From Nitrospira sp. (GTDB lineage: Bacteria > Nitrospirota > Nitrospiria > Nitrospirales > Nitrospiraceae), in assembly GCA_005116955.1 (NCBI GenBank), contig SWDI01000001.1:479508-543507 (forward strand): a stretch of 64,000 nucleotides of DNA, read 5' to 3'. The notes under the pieces are model-generated. The model saw nothing but the letters and a program-made list of their open reading frames with translations, made no database searches and was not told where the DNA came from. Made by a program: the position numbers and the translations under genes. This document shows positions 9,453 to 17,997 of the stretch, one piece after another; positions within the stretch are counted from its first letter, which is position 1, and every line of letters begins with the position of its first letter.

Positions 9453-11362
9453 TGAAACTTGATCCTAAGATTCCTGCGGGCCCGCTGGAAACCAAATGGG
9501 ACCGACATCGATTCAGCGAAAAATTAGTGAGTCCGAATAACAAGCGGAGAATCACGGTCATCGTCGTTGGCACCGGTCTTGCCGGAGCCAGTGCGGCCTC
9601 GACCTTGGGGCAGCTCGGCTATCAGGTGGAGTGCTTTTGTTTTCAGGATAGTCCACGCCGTGCGCATAGTATTGCGGCACAAGGTGGGATCAATGCCGCA
9701 AAAAATTATCAGGATGATGGAGACAGTGTGGCCCGGCTTTTTTACGACACGATCAAGGGTGGAGACTTTCGTTCACGAGAGGCGAATGTCTATCGGCTTG
9801 CCCAGGTCAGTGCGCAAATTATCGATCAATGTGTGGCTCTCGGTGTTCCGTTTGCCCGTGAATATGGCGGGCAGTTGGCCAACCGATCGTTTGGAGGTGT
9901 CCAAGTCTCGCGGACGTTCTACTGTCGCGGACAGACCGGCCAGCAACTGCTCTTGGGCGCCTATTCGGCGCTCTGCTGGCAGATTGAACGTGGACAGGTC
10001 ACGATGCACCCTCGGACCGAGATGCTCGATCTGATAGTGATTGACGGTCAGGCCCGAGGAATCGTGGTGCGTGATCTCGTCACGGGGCGGGTGAGTATCC
10101 AGACGGCCCATGCCGTGGTTCTTGCGACCGGCGGCTACAGCAACGTGTACTACCTGTCGACCAATGCGAGTGGCAGCAATGTGACGGCCACGTATCGGAC
10201 GTGGAAACAGGGTGCCGTATTCGCGAATCCGTGCTTTATGCAGATTCATCCCACGGCGATCCCGCCAGGGGACGAACACCAGGCCAAGTTGACCCTGATG
10301 TCCGAATCGCTCCGCAACGACGGACGGTTGTGGGTGCCGAAGATGGCTGTGGATCACCGGCCTCCGGGCGACATACCAGCCGAAGAACGCGACTATTTTC
10401 TGGAACGCCGGTACCCACGGTTCGGCAATCTTGCGCCACGAGACATTGCGTCCCGTGCCGTGAAGACTGTGTGCGACGAAGGCCATGGCGTTGGCCCGGG
10501 AGGTCAGGGCGTGTACCTGGATTTTGCCGATGTGATTGAACGGCAGGGGCAGGATGTCGTCCACGAGCGCTATGGCAACCTCTTCGACATGTATAACCGG
10601 ATCACAGGAGAAGATGCCTACCGCGTCCCCATGCGGATTTATCCGGCACCACACTATACGATGGGGGGGCTTTGGGTTGATTACAATCTTATGAGTACCA
10701 TCCCGGGACTTTTCGTGATTGGAGAAGCAAATTTTGCGGATCATGGCGCCAACCGGCTCGGTGCCAGCTCCTTGATGCAAGGGCTCGCCGATGGTTATTT
10801 TATCCTGCCCTATACGATCGGTCATTATTTGGCGACGGCGAAGCTCTTACCGGTTGGAGAAGATCACAAGGAATCACGCGCGGCGCTTCAGCGCGTGACG
10901 GGCAGGATCAGCCGCCTGCTGAACGCGAAAGGCCGTCGAACCGCGGCCTCATTTCATCGCGAAGTCGGCAAATTCTTATGGGATCACTGCGGCATGTCTC
11001 GCAACAAGGCAGGGCTTGAACTGGCACTGCGGTCGATCCCGGCCCTACGGGAAGAATTTTGGCGGAATGTCGTGGTTCCTGGATCAGGAGAAGCCTTCAA
11101 CCAAGAGCTGGAATATGCGGGGAGAGTGGCTGACTATCTCGAGTTTGCTGAACTCCTCTGTCACGATGCCTTACATCGGGAAGAGTCGTGTGGGGCACAT
11201 TTCCGCGAAGAGCATCAGACGACCGACGGTGAACCAATGCGCGACGATACCTGTTTTGCGCATGTTGCCGCATGGGAGTACCGAGAGCATGCAGTACCTA
11301 TCTTGCACAAGGAGCCCCTTGCCTTCGAATTCGTGCAGCCGACCACGAGAAGTTATCAGTAA
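9452..11362 (+). CDS. sdhA: Succinate dehydrogenase/fumarate reductase flavoprotein subunit
   Basis: A 636-residue FAD subunit. The dinucleotide-binding loop '[13 protein letters not shown]' lies near residues 32-44. The segment '[18 protein letters not shown]' carries the His that covalently binds FAD in this family. Substrate and active-site motifs 'HPTAIPPG', '[15 protein letters not shown]' and '[10 protein letters not shown]' follow, then the C-terminal FAD signature '[21 protein letters not shown]' and a helical capping domain. It oxidises succinate to fumarate, or the reverse, and hands electrons to SdhB. It is translationally coupled to sdhC and 52 bases upstream of sdhB. Confidence 0.95.
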   Translation: MKLDPKIPAGPLETKWDRHRFSEKLVSPNNKRRITVIVVGTGLAGASAASTLGQLGYQVECFCFQDSPRRAHSIAAQGGINAAKNYQDDGDSVARLFYDTIKGGDFRSREANVYRLAQVSAQIIDQCVALGVPFAREYGGQLANRSFGGVQVSRTFYCRGQTGQQLLLGAYSALCWQIERGQVTMHPRTEMLDLIVIDGQARGIVVRDLVTGRVSIQTAHAVVLATGGYSNVYYLSTNASGSNVTATYRTWKQGAVFANPCFMQIHPTAIPPGDEHQAKLTLMSESLRNDGRLWVPKMAVDHRPPGDIPAEERDYFLERRYPRFGNLAPRDIASRAVKTVCDEGHGVGPGGQGVYLDFADVIERQGQDVVHERYGNLFDMYNRITGEDAYRVPMRIYPAPHYTMGGLWVDYNLMSTIPGLFVIGEANFADHGANRLGASSLMQGLADGYFILPYTIGHYLATAKLLPVGEDHKESRAALQRVTGRISRLLNAKGRRTAASFHREVGKFLWDHCGMSRNKAGLELALRSIPALREEFWRNVVVPGSGEAFNQELEYAGRVADYLEFAELLCHDALHREESCGAHFREEHQTTDGEPMRDDTCFAHVAAWEYREHAVPILHKEPLAFEFVQPTTRSYQ

Positions 11363-11414
11363 TCGGTAACGAGTAAAGGGCAGGGGTGAGGGGAGCCAGC
11401 GACAGACGCAGATC

Positions 11415-12203
11415 ATGAACTTCACGTTGAAAATTTGGCGCCAGAAGAGTCCAGACGAGAAAGGCCGGTTTGTGACGTATGAAGCTCACGACGTCGGCTC
11501 CGGCATGTCGTTCTTAGAAATGCTCGATGGCGTGAATCAGGGATTGATCGCCAAGGATGAAGAGCCGGTGGCGTTTGAGCAGGATTGCCGTGAAGGCATC
11601 TGCGGAAGTTGCTCCCTGGTAATCAATGGAATCCCGCATGGCCCGGACCGTGGCATGTCCACCTGTCAGTTGTACATGCGGCGGTTTCCAGACGGAGCCG
11701 TCATCACGATCGAGCCGTGGCGTGCGCGGGCTTTTCCCATCATCAAGGATCTGGTGGTTGATCGCCGAGCCCTGGATCGAGTCATGCAAGCAGGAGGTTA
11801 TGTCTCCGTCAACACCGGTGGAGCGGTGGATGGGAACGTCTTGTTAATCGAAAAAGATCAGGCCGAAACCGCGATGGATGCCGCATCCTGCATCGGTTGT
11901 GGGGCCTGCGTGGCTGCGTGTAAGAATGCCTCGGCCATGCTGTTTGTGGCGGCCAAGGTGTCCCACTTGGCGCTCTTGCCGCAAGGGAAACCCGAGCGCA
12001 CGCGTCGGGTGAAGGCGATGTTAGACGCCATGGATCGAGAAGGATTCGGTTCGTGCGGCAATCAATATGAGTGTGAAGCTGTCTGTCCGAAACGCATCAG
12101 CGTCCGTTTCATCGCCACGCTCAATCGCGAATATCTACGGGCCGGTGTCGTCGAATCCGGTCTTCCTGCTGAGCCGGAATCTCCCCACGCAGAGTCTGCC
12201 TAG
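11415..12203 (+). CDS. sdhB: Succinate dehydrogenase/fumarate reductase iron-sulfur subunit
   Basis: A 262-residue electron-transfer subunit. An N-terminal ferredoxin fold has the [2Fe-2S] cysteine pattern '[15 protein letters not shown]' plus a later Cys. The C-terminal half has a cluster motif '[17 protein letters not shown]' and a second motif around '[16 protein letters not shown]'. It links the FAD of SdhA to the heme/quinone site of SdhC. The bases between sdhA and sdhB carry a G-rich string (aggggtgagggg, 11383-11394) that recurs inside the coding start of the gene at 49597. Confidence 0.95.
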   Translation: MNFTLKIWRQKSPDEKGRFVTYEAHDVGSGMSFLEMLDGVNQGLIAKDEEPVAFEQDCREGICGSCSLVINGIPHGPDRGMSTCQLYMRRFPDGAVITIEPWRARAFPIIKDLVVDRRALDRVMQAGGYVSVNTGGAVDGNVLLIEKDQAETAMDAASCIGCGACVAACKNASAMLFVAAKVSHLALLPQGKPERTRRVKAMLDAMDREGFGSCGNQYECEAVCPKRISVRFIATLNREYLRAGVVESGLPAEPESPHAESA

Positions 12204-12401
12204 CCGGTACGCTGACGGTAGGGCTCTCCTCGTTGTGATTCGTCACCAAGCGCGATGCCGATCGCTAATCTCTCAAATGGTGTAAAAGCATGCTGGAAGC
12301 CATTTTGCTCCAGATAGTAATCAGCTTGACTGTAGGGGGAAGGCCTTTATAGTGCGGTTATAGGCTGGTGGTGGGGTGGAGATGAGAAAGAGGCACATCG
12401 A

Positions 12402-12926
12402 ATGAGTCGCCAGGTGACCTGCCCACGGTGTCACAAGGACGGTGTAGTGCAGGGACGACCGCAGACCCCACGTGAACTGGTTGCGGCGCTCATGTGGATT
12501 GTTCCATTCCAGTGCCAAGACTGTCGCCATCGTTTCCTCGCTCGTCGGGTGAGTACGGCGAGATCCTCTCACCCACTTGAGCGCCGGGAACACCTCCGTA
12601 TCCCTGTTCGTTTGTGCCTGTCGTTTTCCGGAGGGAAGGTCAGGGGCGAGGGTATGGTACTAGACCTCTCCCTGGGTGGTTGTATTATCGAGAGCAAAAC
12701 TCACGTTCGGATTGACGATATTTTCTATCTAGAGATTGCCCTCGCCGAGGATGAAGCTCCCATCGAAGTCGCTGCCATGGTACGGTCCGTGAGCGCGCGT
12801 GGCATCGCCTTCAAGTTTCTCCGCAAAGCTCAAGAGAACAAACGTCTACAGGCTTTCATCCACTCACATTCGGGTTCCACGTCCAATGTCCTCTCCAAGG
12901 CTGTCGAGCCGATCGTCACCGGCTAG
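12402..12926 (+). CDS. Zinc-ribbon plus PilZ-domain protein
   Basis: A 174-residue soluble protein. The N-terminus carries two Cys pairs (CPRC at 7-10 and CQDC at about 38-41), suggesting a zinc ribbon. From about residue 60 follows a PilZ domain with both cyclic di-GMP-binding signatures: an RRxxxR-type start 'RREHLRIPVR' and 'DLSLGGC' (the D/NxSxxG motif). It should bind cyclic di-GMP and could be an effector for the diguanylate cyclase encoded at 7399, although nothing proves they work together. It stands alone, with about 200 bases of upstream non-coding DNA. Confidence 0.85.
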   Translation: MSRQVTCPRCHKDGVVQGRPQTPRELVAALMWIVPFQCQDCRHRFLARRVSTARSSHPLERREHLRIPVRLCLSFSGGKVRGEGMVLDLSLGGCIIESKTHVRIDDIFYLEIALAEDEAPIEVAAMVRSVSARGIAFKFLRKAQENKRLQAFIHSHSGSTSNVLSKAVEPIVTG

Positions 12927-13090
12927 TCTCGATCTTCCGCACTAGCCCGGATAATTCACGGCTGGTGAGATTAAAAAGCCATCAGGCCTCCCATCTGTGC
13001 TATAGGAGCGGTGTTCAGGCGAATTCCTTTGTATACTGCTGTCGCGGGACCTGTTCCATCTCACACCTCCAGACCTCTCATTGTAGGTTG

Positions 13091-13444
13091 AAGGCGTCCA
13101 CTTTTTCGAGCTTACCTCAGAATGTGCTCGCCCGCTATCCGGGCCAGACGCTCCAGCCCTATGTGGGCGCCGGGATCGGCTTCTCGGTCTCGCGCTTCGG
13201 CAGCGCCACGCTCTCGACCGGCAAGGGCGCCACCACCGTCACGGGGGATGCGGCGGATGCGGCCTTTGCCTATCAGGCCTTCGTCGGGACCCGCGCCTAT
13301 GTCACTGCGCGCGTCTATCTGTTCGGGGAATACAAGTTCTTCGGGTCCAATTACCACTATCGGAGCAACGCCACCACCCAGCCGCTCACGACGCTGGAGT
13401 TCCAGACCCACCTCTTCGCCGGCGGAGTCGGGATGGCGTTTTAG
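13091..13444 (+). pseudogene. C-terminal fragment of an outer-membrane beta-barrel protein
   Basis: The frame encodes the last strands of an OmpA-like or porin-family barrel: 'QTLQPYVGAGIGFSVSRF', 'YVTARVYLFGEYKFFGSNY', and a final strand 'LFAGGVGMAF' ending in Phe, the usual outer-membrane sorting residue. Upstream codons of the same frame (from 12965) look random and contain no signal peptide, so the N-terminal half is missing. The fragment is visibly richer in G and C than its surroundings, which suggests a different origin. Its stop overlaps, tail to tail, with another broken gene on the minus strand. Confidence 0.6.
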
Positions 13445-13551
13445 GCGGTCTTGAGCCGTTTGCCTCGTGCAACCGGTACAAAACGTAGTTCCACGCGTTG
13501 ATCCAGGGACGCAGCGACGCGGTTCAGCATCGCCAGCGAATGCCCCTCGTA
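13441..13551 (-). pseudogene. C-terminal tail of an XRE/HigA-type antitoxin
   Basis: Reading the minus strand up to the stop at 13441-13443 gives about 36 residues resembling the end of XRE-family antitoxins or regulators: 'GHSLAMLNRVAASLDQRVEL', then 'RFVPVARGKRLKTA'. The helix-turn-helix part is missing because the frame runs into the RAYT-linked repeat at about 13555. This is a short relic, and the assignment rests on resemblance to the typical tail of such proteins. Confidence 0.4.
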
Positions 13552-13560
13552 TAAAGAAAA

Positions 13561-13583
13561 ATAGGGACAGGCTACTTTTCTGG
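13561..13583. repeat. RAYT-tail repeat, copy A
   Basis: A 23-bp sequence beginning atagggacaggctac and ending ttttctgg. Copies or part-copies occur at 53318-53339 (inverted), 53811-53820 (partial), 56181-56203 and 56814-56835. On the minus strand it contains the last codons (Pro-Glu-Lys) and stop of a RAYT-type transposase gene. Confidence 0.8.
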
Positions 13584-13769
13584 GGATGTGCGTGGCCGCC
13601 CGCGCGGGCGTAGCGTGGAGTCCAAGCCCAAGGTGGCCGCGATAGTGGCTTGCCAGTCTGATGTCCCGAAGGGCTGTTGGCGATTCACGCAGGTGCGCAG
13701 GGCGGTGAGGTCATGATCGACGAGCGGCTGGGGGCAGGAAAAAGTAGCCTTGTATCTCTTTCCCTCCAC
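13572..13769 (-). pseudogene. C-terminal remnant of REP-associated tyrosine transposase (RAYT)
   Basis: The 65-residue frame ends with 'LTALRTCVNRQQPFGTSDWQ' and, after 'GLDST', 'LRPRGRPRTSPEK'. This is the standard C-terminus of RAYT/IS200-like Y1 transposases ('NRGxPFG...W', then 'LRPRGRP'). The catalytic HUH and Tyr motifs are absent, so it cannot be active. Its stop codon lies inside the conserved repeat copy A. Two similar tails occur at 56192 and 56824. Confidence 0.65.
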
Positions 13770-13851
13770 GCACCAGGCATTTCCGAAGCCGTCTCGGCCA
13801 TGATGCTTTTGCTGTAGCGTCCATCAAACAGGGCAAGTTCTGCTTGCCTCT

Positions 13852-13879
13852 TTGCAATCCAACTGCCTGCCGCTATAAT
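13852..13879 (+). promoter_or_regulatory. Promoter of hicBA
   Basis: A -35 box TTGCAA (13852-13857) and a -10 box TATAAT (13874-13879) are separated by 16 bases. The expected transcription start falls at about 13886-13887, at the ATG of hicB, so the transcript may be leaderless. Confidence 0.6.
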
Positions 13880-13886
13880 GAACACC

Positions 13887-14078
13887 ATGGAGTCGACCAA
13901 ATATATCTATTGGCAAGATCAAGACCACTGGCTTGGTTACCTGCAGGACTATCCCGATTACTGGACGCAAGGGGAATCGTTTGAGGATCTGCAGGCGCAT
14001 CTTCGAGATCTATACAGTGATCTCACCAGCGGAGAAATCCCTGGAGTTCGGAAGCTCGCTGAGCTGACGGTCCGGTGA
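13887..14078 (+). CDS. hicB: HicB-like antitoxin
   Basis: A 63-residue HicB-type protein with the partial RNase H-like fold: 'YIYWQDQDHWLGYLQDYPDY', then 'WTQGESFEDLQAHLRDLYSD'. HicB neutralises the HicA mRNA interferase and often represses its own operon. An upstream in-frame ATG at 13878 overlaps the -10 box, so ATG 13887 is chosen. It lacks an obvious C-terminal DNA-binding domain. Its stop overlaps the hicA start, which supports the pairing. Confidence 0.8.
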   Translation: MESTKYIYWQDQDHWLGYLQDYPDYWTQGESFEDLQAHLRDLYSDLTSGEIPGVRKLAELTVR

Positions 14079-14254
14079 AGCGCAAAGATCTCATCCGACA
14101 ACTTGAAGCCATCGGGTGTGTGCTCGTTCGTCACGGCGGAAAGCACGATTGGTATCACAACTCTGCCACGAAGATTTCCCAGCCCGTCCCTCGCCACACC
14201 GAGATCAAGGAACATCTCGCAAAACGTATTCTGCGGATGTTGAGCAACTCCTGA
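14075..14254 (+). CDS. hicA: HicA-like mRNA interferase toxin
   Basis: A 59-residue protein starting at GTG 14075 within the hicB stop (GTGA overlap). It has the double-stranded RNA-binding-like HicA pattern: 'KRKDLIRQLEAIGCVLVRHG' followed by 'GKHDWYHN', with the catalytic His expected in 'VRHGGKHD', then 'SQPVPRHTEIKEHLAKRIL'. It should cleave mRNA when free of HicB. The order antitoxin-toxin is the reverse of the most common hicA-hicB order but is known. No disruption is visible, so the pair appears intact. Confidence 0.85.
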   Translation: MKRKDLIRQLEAIGCVLVRHGGKHDWYHNSATKISQPVPRHTEIKEHLAKRILRMLSNS

Positions 14255-14727
14255 GATCATGAAGACCGAGTTTATTGGTATCGTTCTGCCCATGAATCTC
14301 CTTCCCCATACCGGACACAGTTCATCGTCGAGCCTAACCCAATAGTTGTCTTGTCACTTTTCCCAGTGTGAGGGAAAGGCCGAGCCTGCATGAGTCATGA
14401 GCAGTTTCTACTGCAACCGCCGATACACCGCTGCGATAAGCGTGGCCGCACGCTTCGCGCGGCCAGCGGGTGGGCTCGCCTCTTGGAACTTCAACATATT
14501 GTTTCAAGTATGCCTCGGCTTCTCGGCGCTCCGCACGCCCGTCTCACCTGGCGTCTTAGCGGTTTCGTTGTTCACCTCACAGCCACGACGGCGGGCACGG
14601 CCACGAGCTCTATGTGAGAAAAATTGGCATCGCACGTGAAATGCTTTTGGTGTGTCTCGCAGGTGAGCGGCAATAAAGTCTCCCCTTCGCATAGACGGCC
14701 CGCGAGCATTCCGCTAGAATCCGGTCC
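14255..14727. other. Intergenic stretch without recognisable genes
   Basis: The 473 bases between hicA and murJ contain only short frames without family resemblance. A TAGAAT hexamer at 14715-14720, 7 bases before the murJ ATG, is a candidate -10 box. Nothing else stands out. Confidence 0.5.
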
Positions 14728-16341
14728 ATGCCAGAGTCTCCCGTTTTGACCGATGTTCCCACCAAACCCCAGGACGAGAATCAGTCGGTCATCAAAGCGG
14801 CTGGGATGATTGGGGTCGCGACGTTCTCCAGTCGCGTGCTCGGCTTTGTCCGTGACATGGTTCTCGCTAAGCTCTTCGGCGCTACGCCGGCAGCCGATGC
14901 CTTCTTCGTCGCCTATCGTATCCCGAACCTTCTTCGTGAGCTTTTTGCCGAAGGCTCGATGTCCGCCGCGTTCATTCCCGTCTTCACCGAATATCACACC
15001 CTCAAGTCCAAACAGGATGCGTGGGAGCTGGCCAGCGCCGTATTCACGACGCTGCTGACCATTGTGACCGGCATTACCATACTCGGGATTTTGGGGGCGG
15101 CGGGTATTGTCTGGCTCTTGGCTCCGGGGTTCCATGATGATCCGACCCGGCTTGAAATGACGACGTTGCTCACGCGCATGATGTTTCCCTATCTCATTTT
15201 TATCAGCCTCGCCGCGCTAGCCATGGGGATCCTCAATTCTCTGCGGGCCTTCGCGGCCCCGGCGTTTTCTCCGGTCTTTTTCAACCTGTTCATTATCGGG
15301 TGCTCGCTCTTTCTCGCGCCAACCATGCGGGAACCCATCCTTGGTGTCGCCATTGGTGTCGTCGCCGGTGGCGCGGCGCAGTTTGCAATGCAATTACCAG
15401 GGCTCAGGCTGCGCGGCATGTTGTTCGGATTCATCTTCAATCCCGGGCATCCCGGTGTGCGAAAGATCGGTCGGCTGATGATTCCGTCGCTGCTCGGGCT
15501 GTCGGTGACACAGATCAATATCACCGTGAGCACGATTCTGGGGTCGTTTTTTGCCGGCGGTCCTACCTATCTCTTTTACGGCATGCGGCTCATTCAATTT
15601 CCTCTTGGCATTTTTGGCGTCGCCTTGGCCACGGCCATCCTCCCCACCTTATCGGTGCAGGCGGCACGAGGCGCGCTGGATGAACTACGCACGACGCTCG
15701 GGTTCGGTCTTCGCATGATCCTCTTTATCATCGTGCCGGCGATGGTGGGCTTGATCTTGCTGCGGACGCCGCTTGTGCATCTCTTTTTTGAGCACGGCAC
15801 GTTTACAGCGCACGATACCGCTGAGACCGCCTTTGCGGTGCTGTGCTATGCCCTTGGTTTGTGGGCATTCGGGGGGGTGCGCATTATTGTCTCGGCGTTC
15901 TATTCGTTGAAGGACACGACCACGCCGGCCATTTCTGCTGCGATTGCGGTGGTGGCGAATATCCTGTTTTCGCTGGTGCTGATGTCGCACCTGGGGGCGG
16001 CAGGGCTGGCGCTTGCGACCGCGCTGGCTGCGATGGTCAATGGCGGAATTCTCGTGGTGGTGTTGAATCGTCGGCTGGGCGGTGTCGAGTGGAAATCAGT
16101 CATCCGCTCGGCTGGACGAGTGCTGGTGGCCTGTGCGCCCATCGTCATGGCCTGCTGGTGGGTGGCTGGTGCTCAGGTCTGGACTCAGCCCGACGACTGG
16201 GCCGAGAAATCCGCCATGCTTGTCGCTGCCATTGGGTTGAGTATCAGCGGATATTTGGGCGTCCATGCCTTGTTGAGGTCGGATGAATTGGGTGTCGTAT
16301 GGGGGATGGTGCGGAGAAAGTTGGGACGGTTCATCGGCTAG
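14728..16341 (+). CDS. murJ: Lipid II flippase MurJ
   Basis: A 537-residue polytopic membrane protein of the MurJ/MviN family, which moves lipid II across the inner membrane for peptidoglycan synthesis. The N-terminus 'AAGMIGVATFSSRVLGFVRDMVLAKLFGATPAADAFFVAYRIPNLLRELFAEGSMSAAFIPVF' region (about 27-85, only part quoted) is the family hallmark, and about 14 hydrophobic segments follow. Length is normal. It lies in a plus-strand run with ogt and dtd. A peptidoglycan glycosyltransferase (mtgA) is encoded at 20183-20992. Confidence 0.95.
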   Translation: MPESPVLTDVPTKPQDENQSVIKAAGMIGVATFSSRVLGFVRDMVLAKLFGATPAADAFFVAYRIPNLLRELFAEGSMSAAFIPVFTEYHTLKSKQDAWELASAVFTTLLTIVTGITILGILGAAGIVWLLAPGFHDDPTRLEMTTLLTRMMFPYLIFISLAALAMGILNSLRAFAAPAFSPVFFNLFIIGCSLFLAPTMREPILGVAIGVVAGGAAQFAMQLPGLRLRGMLFGFIFNPGHPGVRKIGRLMIPSLLGLSVTQINITVSTILGSFFAGGPTYLFYGMRLIQFPLGIFGVALATAILPTLSVQAARGALDELRTTLGFGLRMILFIIVPAMVGLILLRTPLVHLFFEHGTFTAHDTAETAFAVLCYALGLWAFGGVRIIVSAFYSLKDTTTPAISAAIAVVANILFSLVLMSHLGAAGLALATALAAMVNGGILVVVLNRRLGGVEWKSVIRSAGRVLVACAPIVMACWWVAGAQVWTQPDDWAEKSAMLVAAIGLSISGYLGVHALLRSDELGVVWGMVRRKLGRFIG

Positions 16342-16355
16342 TCAGGAGTCGTGTG

Positions 16356-16874
16356 ATGAGGCGTGCGATAATATTTAAGTCACCCTGGGGCTGGATGGGG
16401 ATTTCTGAGTCCGACAAAGGGATTCGATCGATTGTATTACCAAAGGGATCGAAGCGAGCAGTCGAGTCTGAGCTCAGAGCAGAGTCGAATGAGCCAGTGC
16501 AACAAGGAGAGTCCACCAGACTGGAAGTAGCCCATCGTCAGTTGCTCGACTATCTAGCAGGAAAACGAAGCACCTTCGAGGTGCCGCTCGATTTCTCGCA
16601 GGGAACCTCGTTCCAACGACAGGTCTGGCGGACGTTGCAGCGAGTGCCGTACGGTAAGCTCCGTTCGTACCAATGGATTGCGTTACGTGTGGGGGGACCA
16701 CAATATGCCCGTGCGGTCGGCAACGCGGTCGGTGCGAATCCGTTACCGATCGTGATTCCTTGTCACCGGATTGTCGCCCACGATGCCTCGCTTGGCGGGT
16801 TCTCCGGTGGGTTGTTGATGAAACGGAAGTTGCTGTCGCTCGAAGGGACGCTCACTCAATTGCAGGGAGGATGA
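16356..16874 (+). CDS. ogt: Methylated-DNA-protein-cysteine S-methyltransferase
   Basis: A 172-residue suicide repair enzyme that removes O6-alkyl groups from guanine. The C-terminal domain has the DNA-binding helix region 'GTSFQRQVWRTLQRVPYGKL' and the active-site motif 'PIVIPCHRIV' with acceptor C136, followed by 'GGFSGGLLMKRKLLSLEG'. The N-terminal half is the variable ribonuclease-like domain. ATG 16356 is chosen because caggag lies 7 bases upstream; the frame is open to 16299, inside murJ. It is followed 9 bases later by dtd. Confidence 0.93.
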   Translation: MRRAIIFKSPWGWMGISESDKGIRSIVLPKGSKRAVESELRAESNEPVQQGESTRLEVAHRQLLDYLAGKRSTFEVPLDFSQGTSFQRQVWRTLQRVPYGKLRSYQWIALRVGGPQYARAVGNAVGANPLPIVIPCHRIVAHDASLGGFSGGLLMKRKLLSLEGTLTQLQGG

Positions 16875-16883
16875 TGTCAGCCG

Positions 16884-17333
16884 ATGAGAGCTGTCCTTCA
16901 GCGCGTCACCAGTGCTTCAGTGGAAGTCGATGGGAAGATTGTGGGCCGGATCCAACAGGGTATGATGGTGTTGTTGGGTGTCGCGAAAGGCGATGACGCG
17001 TCTGATGCAAAATATCTGGTCGACAAAATCCGGACCCTTCGCATCTTCGCCGATGAGCAGGGAAAGATGAATCGATCGCTCACGGAGGTCGGTGGAGGGG
17101 TGCTGTTGGTCTCCCAATTCACGCTGTTGGGCCGGACGACCAACGGACGCCGTCCCAGTTTTGACGGGGCTGGTTTTCCTGATGACGCCAAGCGCCTCTA
17201 TGAACAGGTCGCGGCTGATTTGCGGGCATGCGGGACGCCGGTTGAAACGGGTGTGTTTGCCGCACAGATGCAGGTGGCCCTGGTAAACGACGGACCAGTG
17301 ACATTCGTGGTGGATAGCGGGGAGAGGCGCTAG
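16884..17333 (+). CDS. dtd: D-aminoacyl-tRNA deacylase
   Basis: A 149-residue homodimeric enzyme that hydrolyses D-amino acids from mischarged tRNA. It has the family start 'MRAVLQRVTSASVEVDG', the motif 'SQFTLLGRTTNGRRPSFDGA' and the C-terminal cross-subunit motif 'VNDGPVTFVVDS'. The usual SQFTL and (N/G)xGPVT signatures of the chiral proofreading site are both present. Length and start are normal. Confidence 0.95.
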   Translation: MRAVLQRVTSASVEVDGKIVGRIQQGMMVLLGVAKGDDASDAKYLVDKIRTLRIFADEQGKMNRSLTEVGGGVLLVSQFTLLGRTTNGRRPSFDGAGFPDDAKRLYEQVAADLRACGTPVETGVFAAQMQVALVNDGPVTFVVDSGERR

Positions 17334-17430
17334 TTCGGATTCAAGGTCTGCCGATCGAGTTCCGATAGAACTGGTGACGGTGAGGTCGTACGCGACTCTG
17401 ATATACTGAAGACAACTATTGGAGGTGCTG

Positions 17431-17997
17431 ATGGGAACTCAAGTTCCGCCACGACACCCGCTCCGGCAACTCTTTGGCGCCTTAACCGAGAAGAGCTTTA
17501 CGGAACATCTCGGCTGGCCTGACGCTAAGGTCACATCGTACGTCTCCAACCTCCTGGTCGACTTTACCTCTACGGATCAGCTCTATAAGATCAGAAACCG
17601 AGAGAACCAGCAGGTCGATTCGGTTGTCGAGTTGCTCTTTGAATCCGAGGTCATGCTCGAAGCTCAATCGCTGGACCGTGAACGAGATGTGCATCGCCAT
17701 ATTGGTGATTTCACCCTATTCATGGCCGGGTTATTTCCTGAGTACCTGCGACGGCTCAAATCGGCTGGGCGCATCTATCACAAGGACTTCCTCGTGGACT
17801 ATGTGAAGACCGGCAAACGGTCGTACGGCATCGTCGCGCAGATCGGCCGTGAAGATGCGGATACCAGCTTGCCCTTGTTTCAAAAACTATCCGAGAACTT
17901 TGAGCTCTGTGTGACGGGCCTGGGTTTTGTGCGGTCCGATCTCGACCGCATGCAGGATCCCGCCTATCGGAAGACACGGGACTTGCTCTTGAATTGA
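17431..17997 (+). CDS. Conserved protein of unknown function
   Basis: A 188-residue soluble protein with no membrane segment or signal peptide. ATG 17431 is preceded by a strong ribosome site ggaggt (17421-17426). I do not recognise a domain. The sequence looks globular and mostly helical, with an acidic stretch 'VDSVVELLFESEVMLEAQSL' and a C-terminal 'LSENFELCVTGLGFVRSDLD'. A -10-like TATACT lies about 30 bases upstream. Its stop overlaps the TTG start of the isoaspartyl peptidase gene (17994-17997), so the two are probably co-translated. Confidence 0.7.
   Translation: MGTQVPPRHPLRQLFGALTEKSFTEHLGWPDAKVTSYVSNLLVDFTSTDQLYKIRNRENQQVDSVVELLFESEVMLEAQSLDRERDVHRHIGDFTLFMAGLFPEYLRRLKSAGRIYHKDFLVDYVKTGKRSYGIVAQIGREDADTSLPLFQKLSENFELCVTGLGFVRSDLDRMQDPAYRKTRDLLLN

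Noticed and set aside
9773-10825. 350-residue minus-strand frame
   Set aside because: Lies wholly inside sdhA, on the opposite strand, with a His/Arg-rich composition and no domain.
12965-13090. N-terminal 42 residues of the frame holding the barrel fragment
   Set aside because: No signal peptide and a Cys/His/Ser-rich random-like composition; only the C-terminal part from about 13091 matches a barrel.
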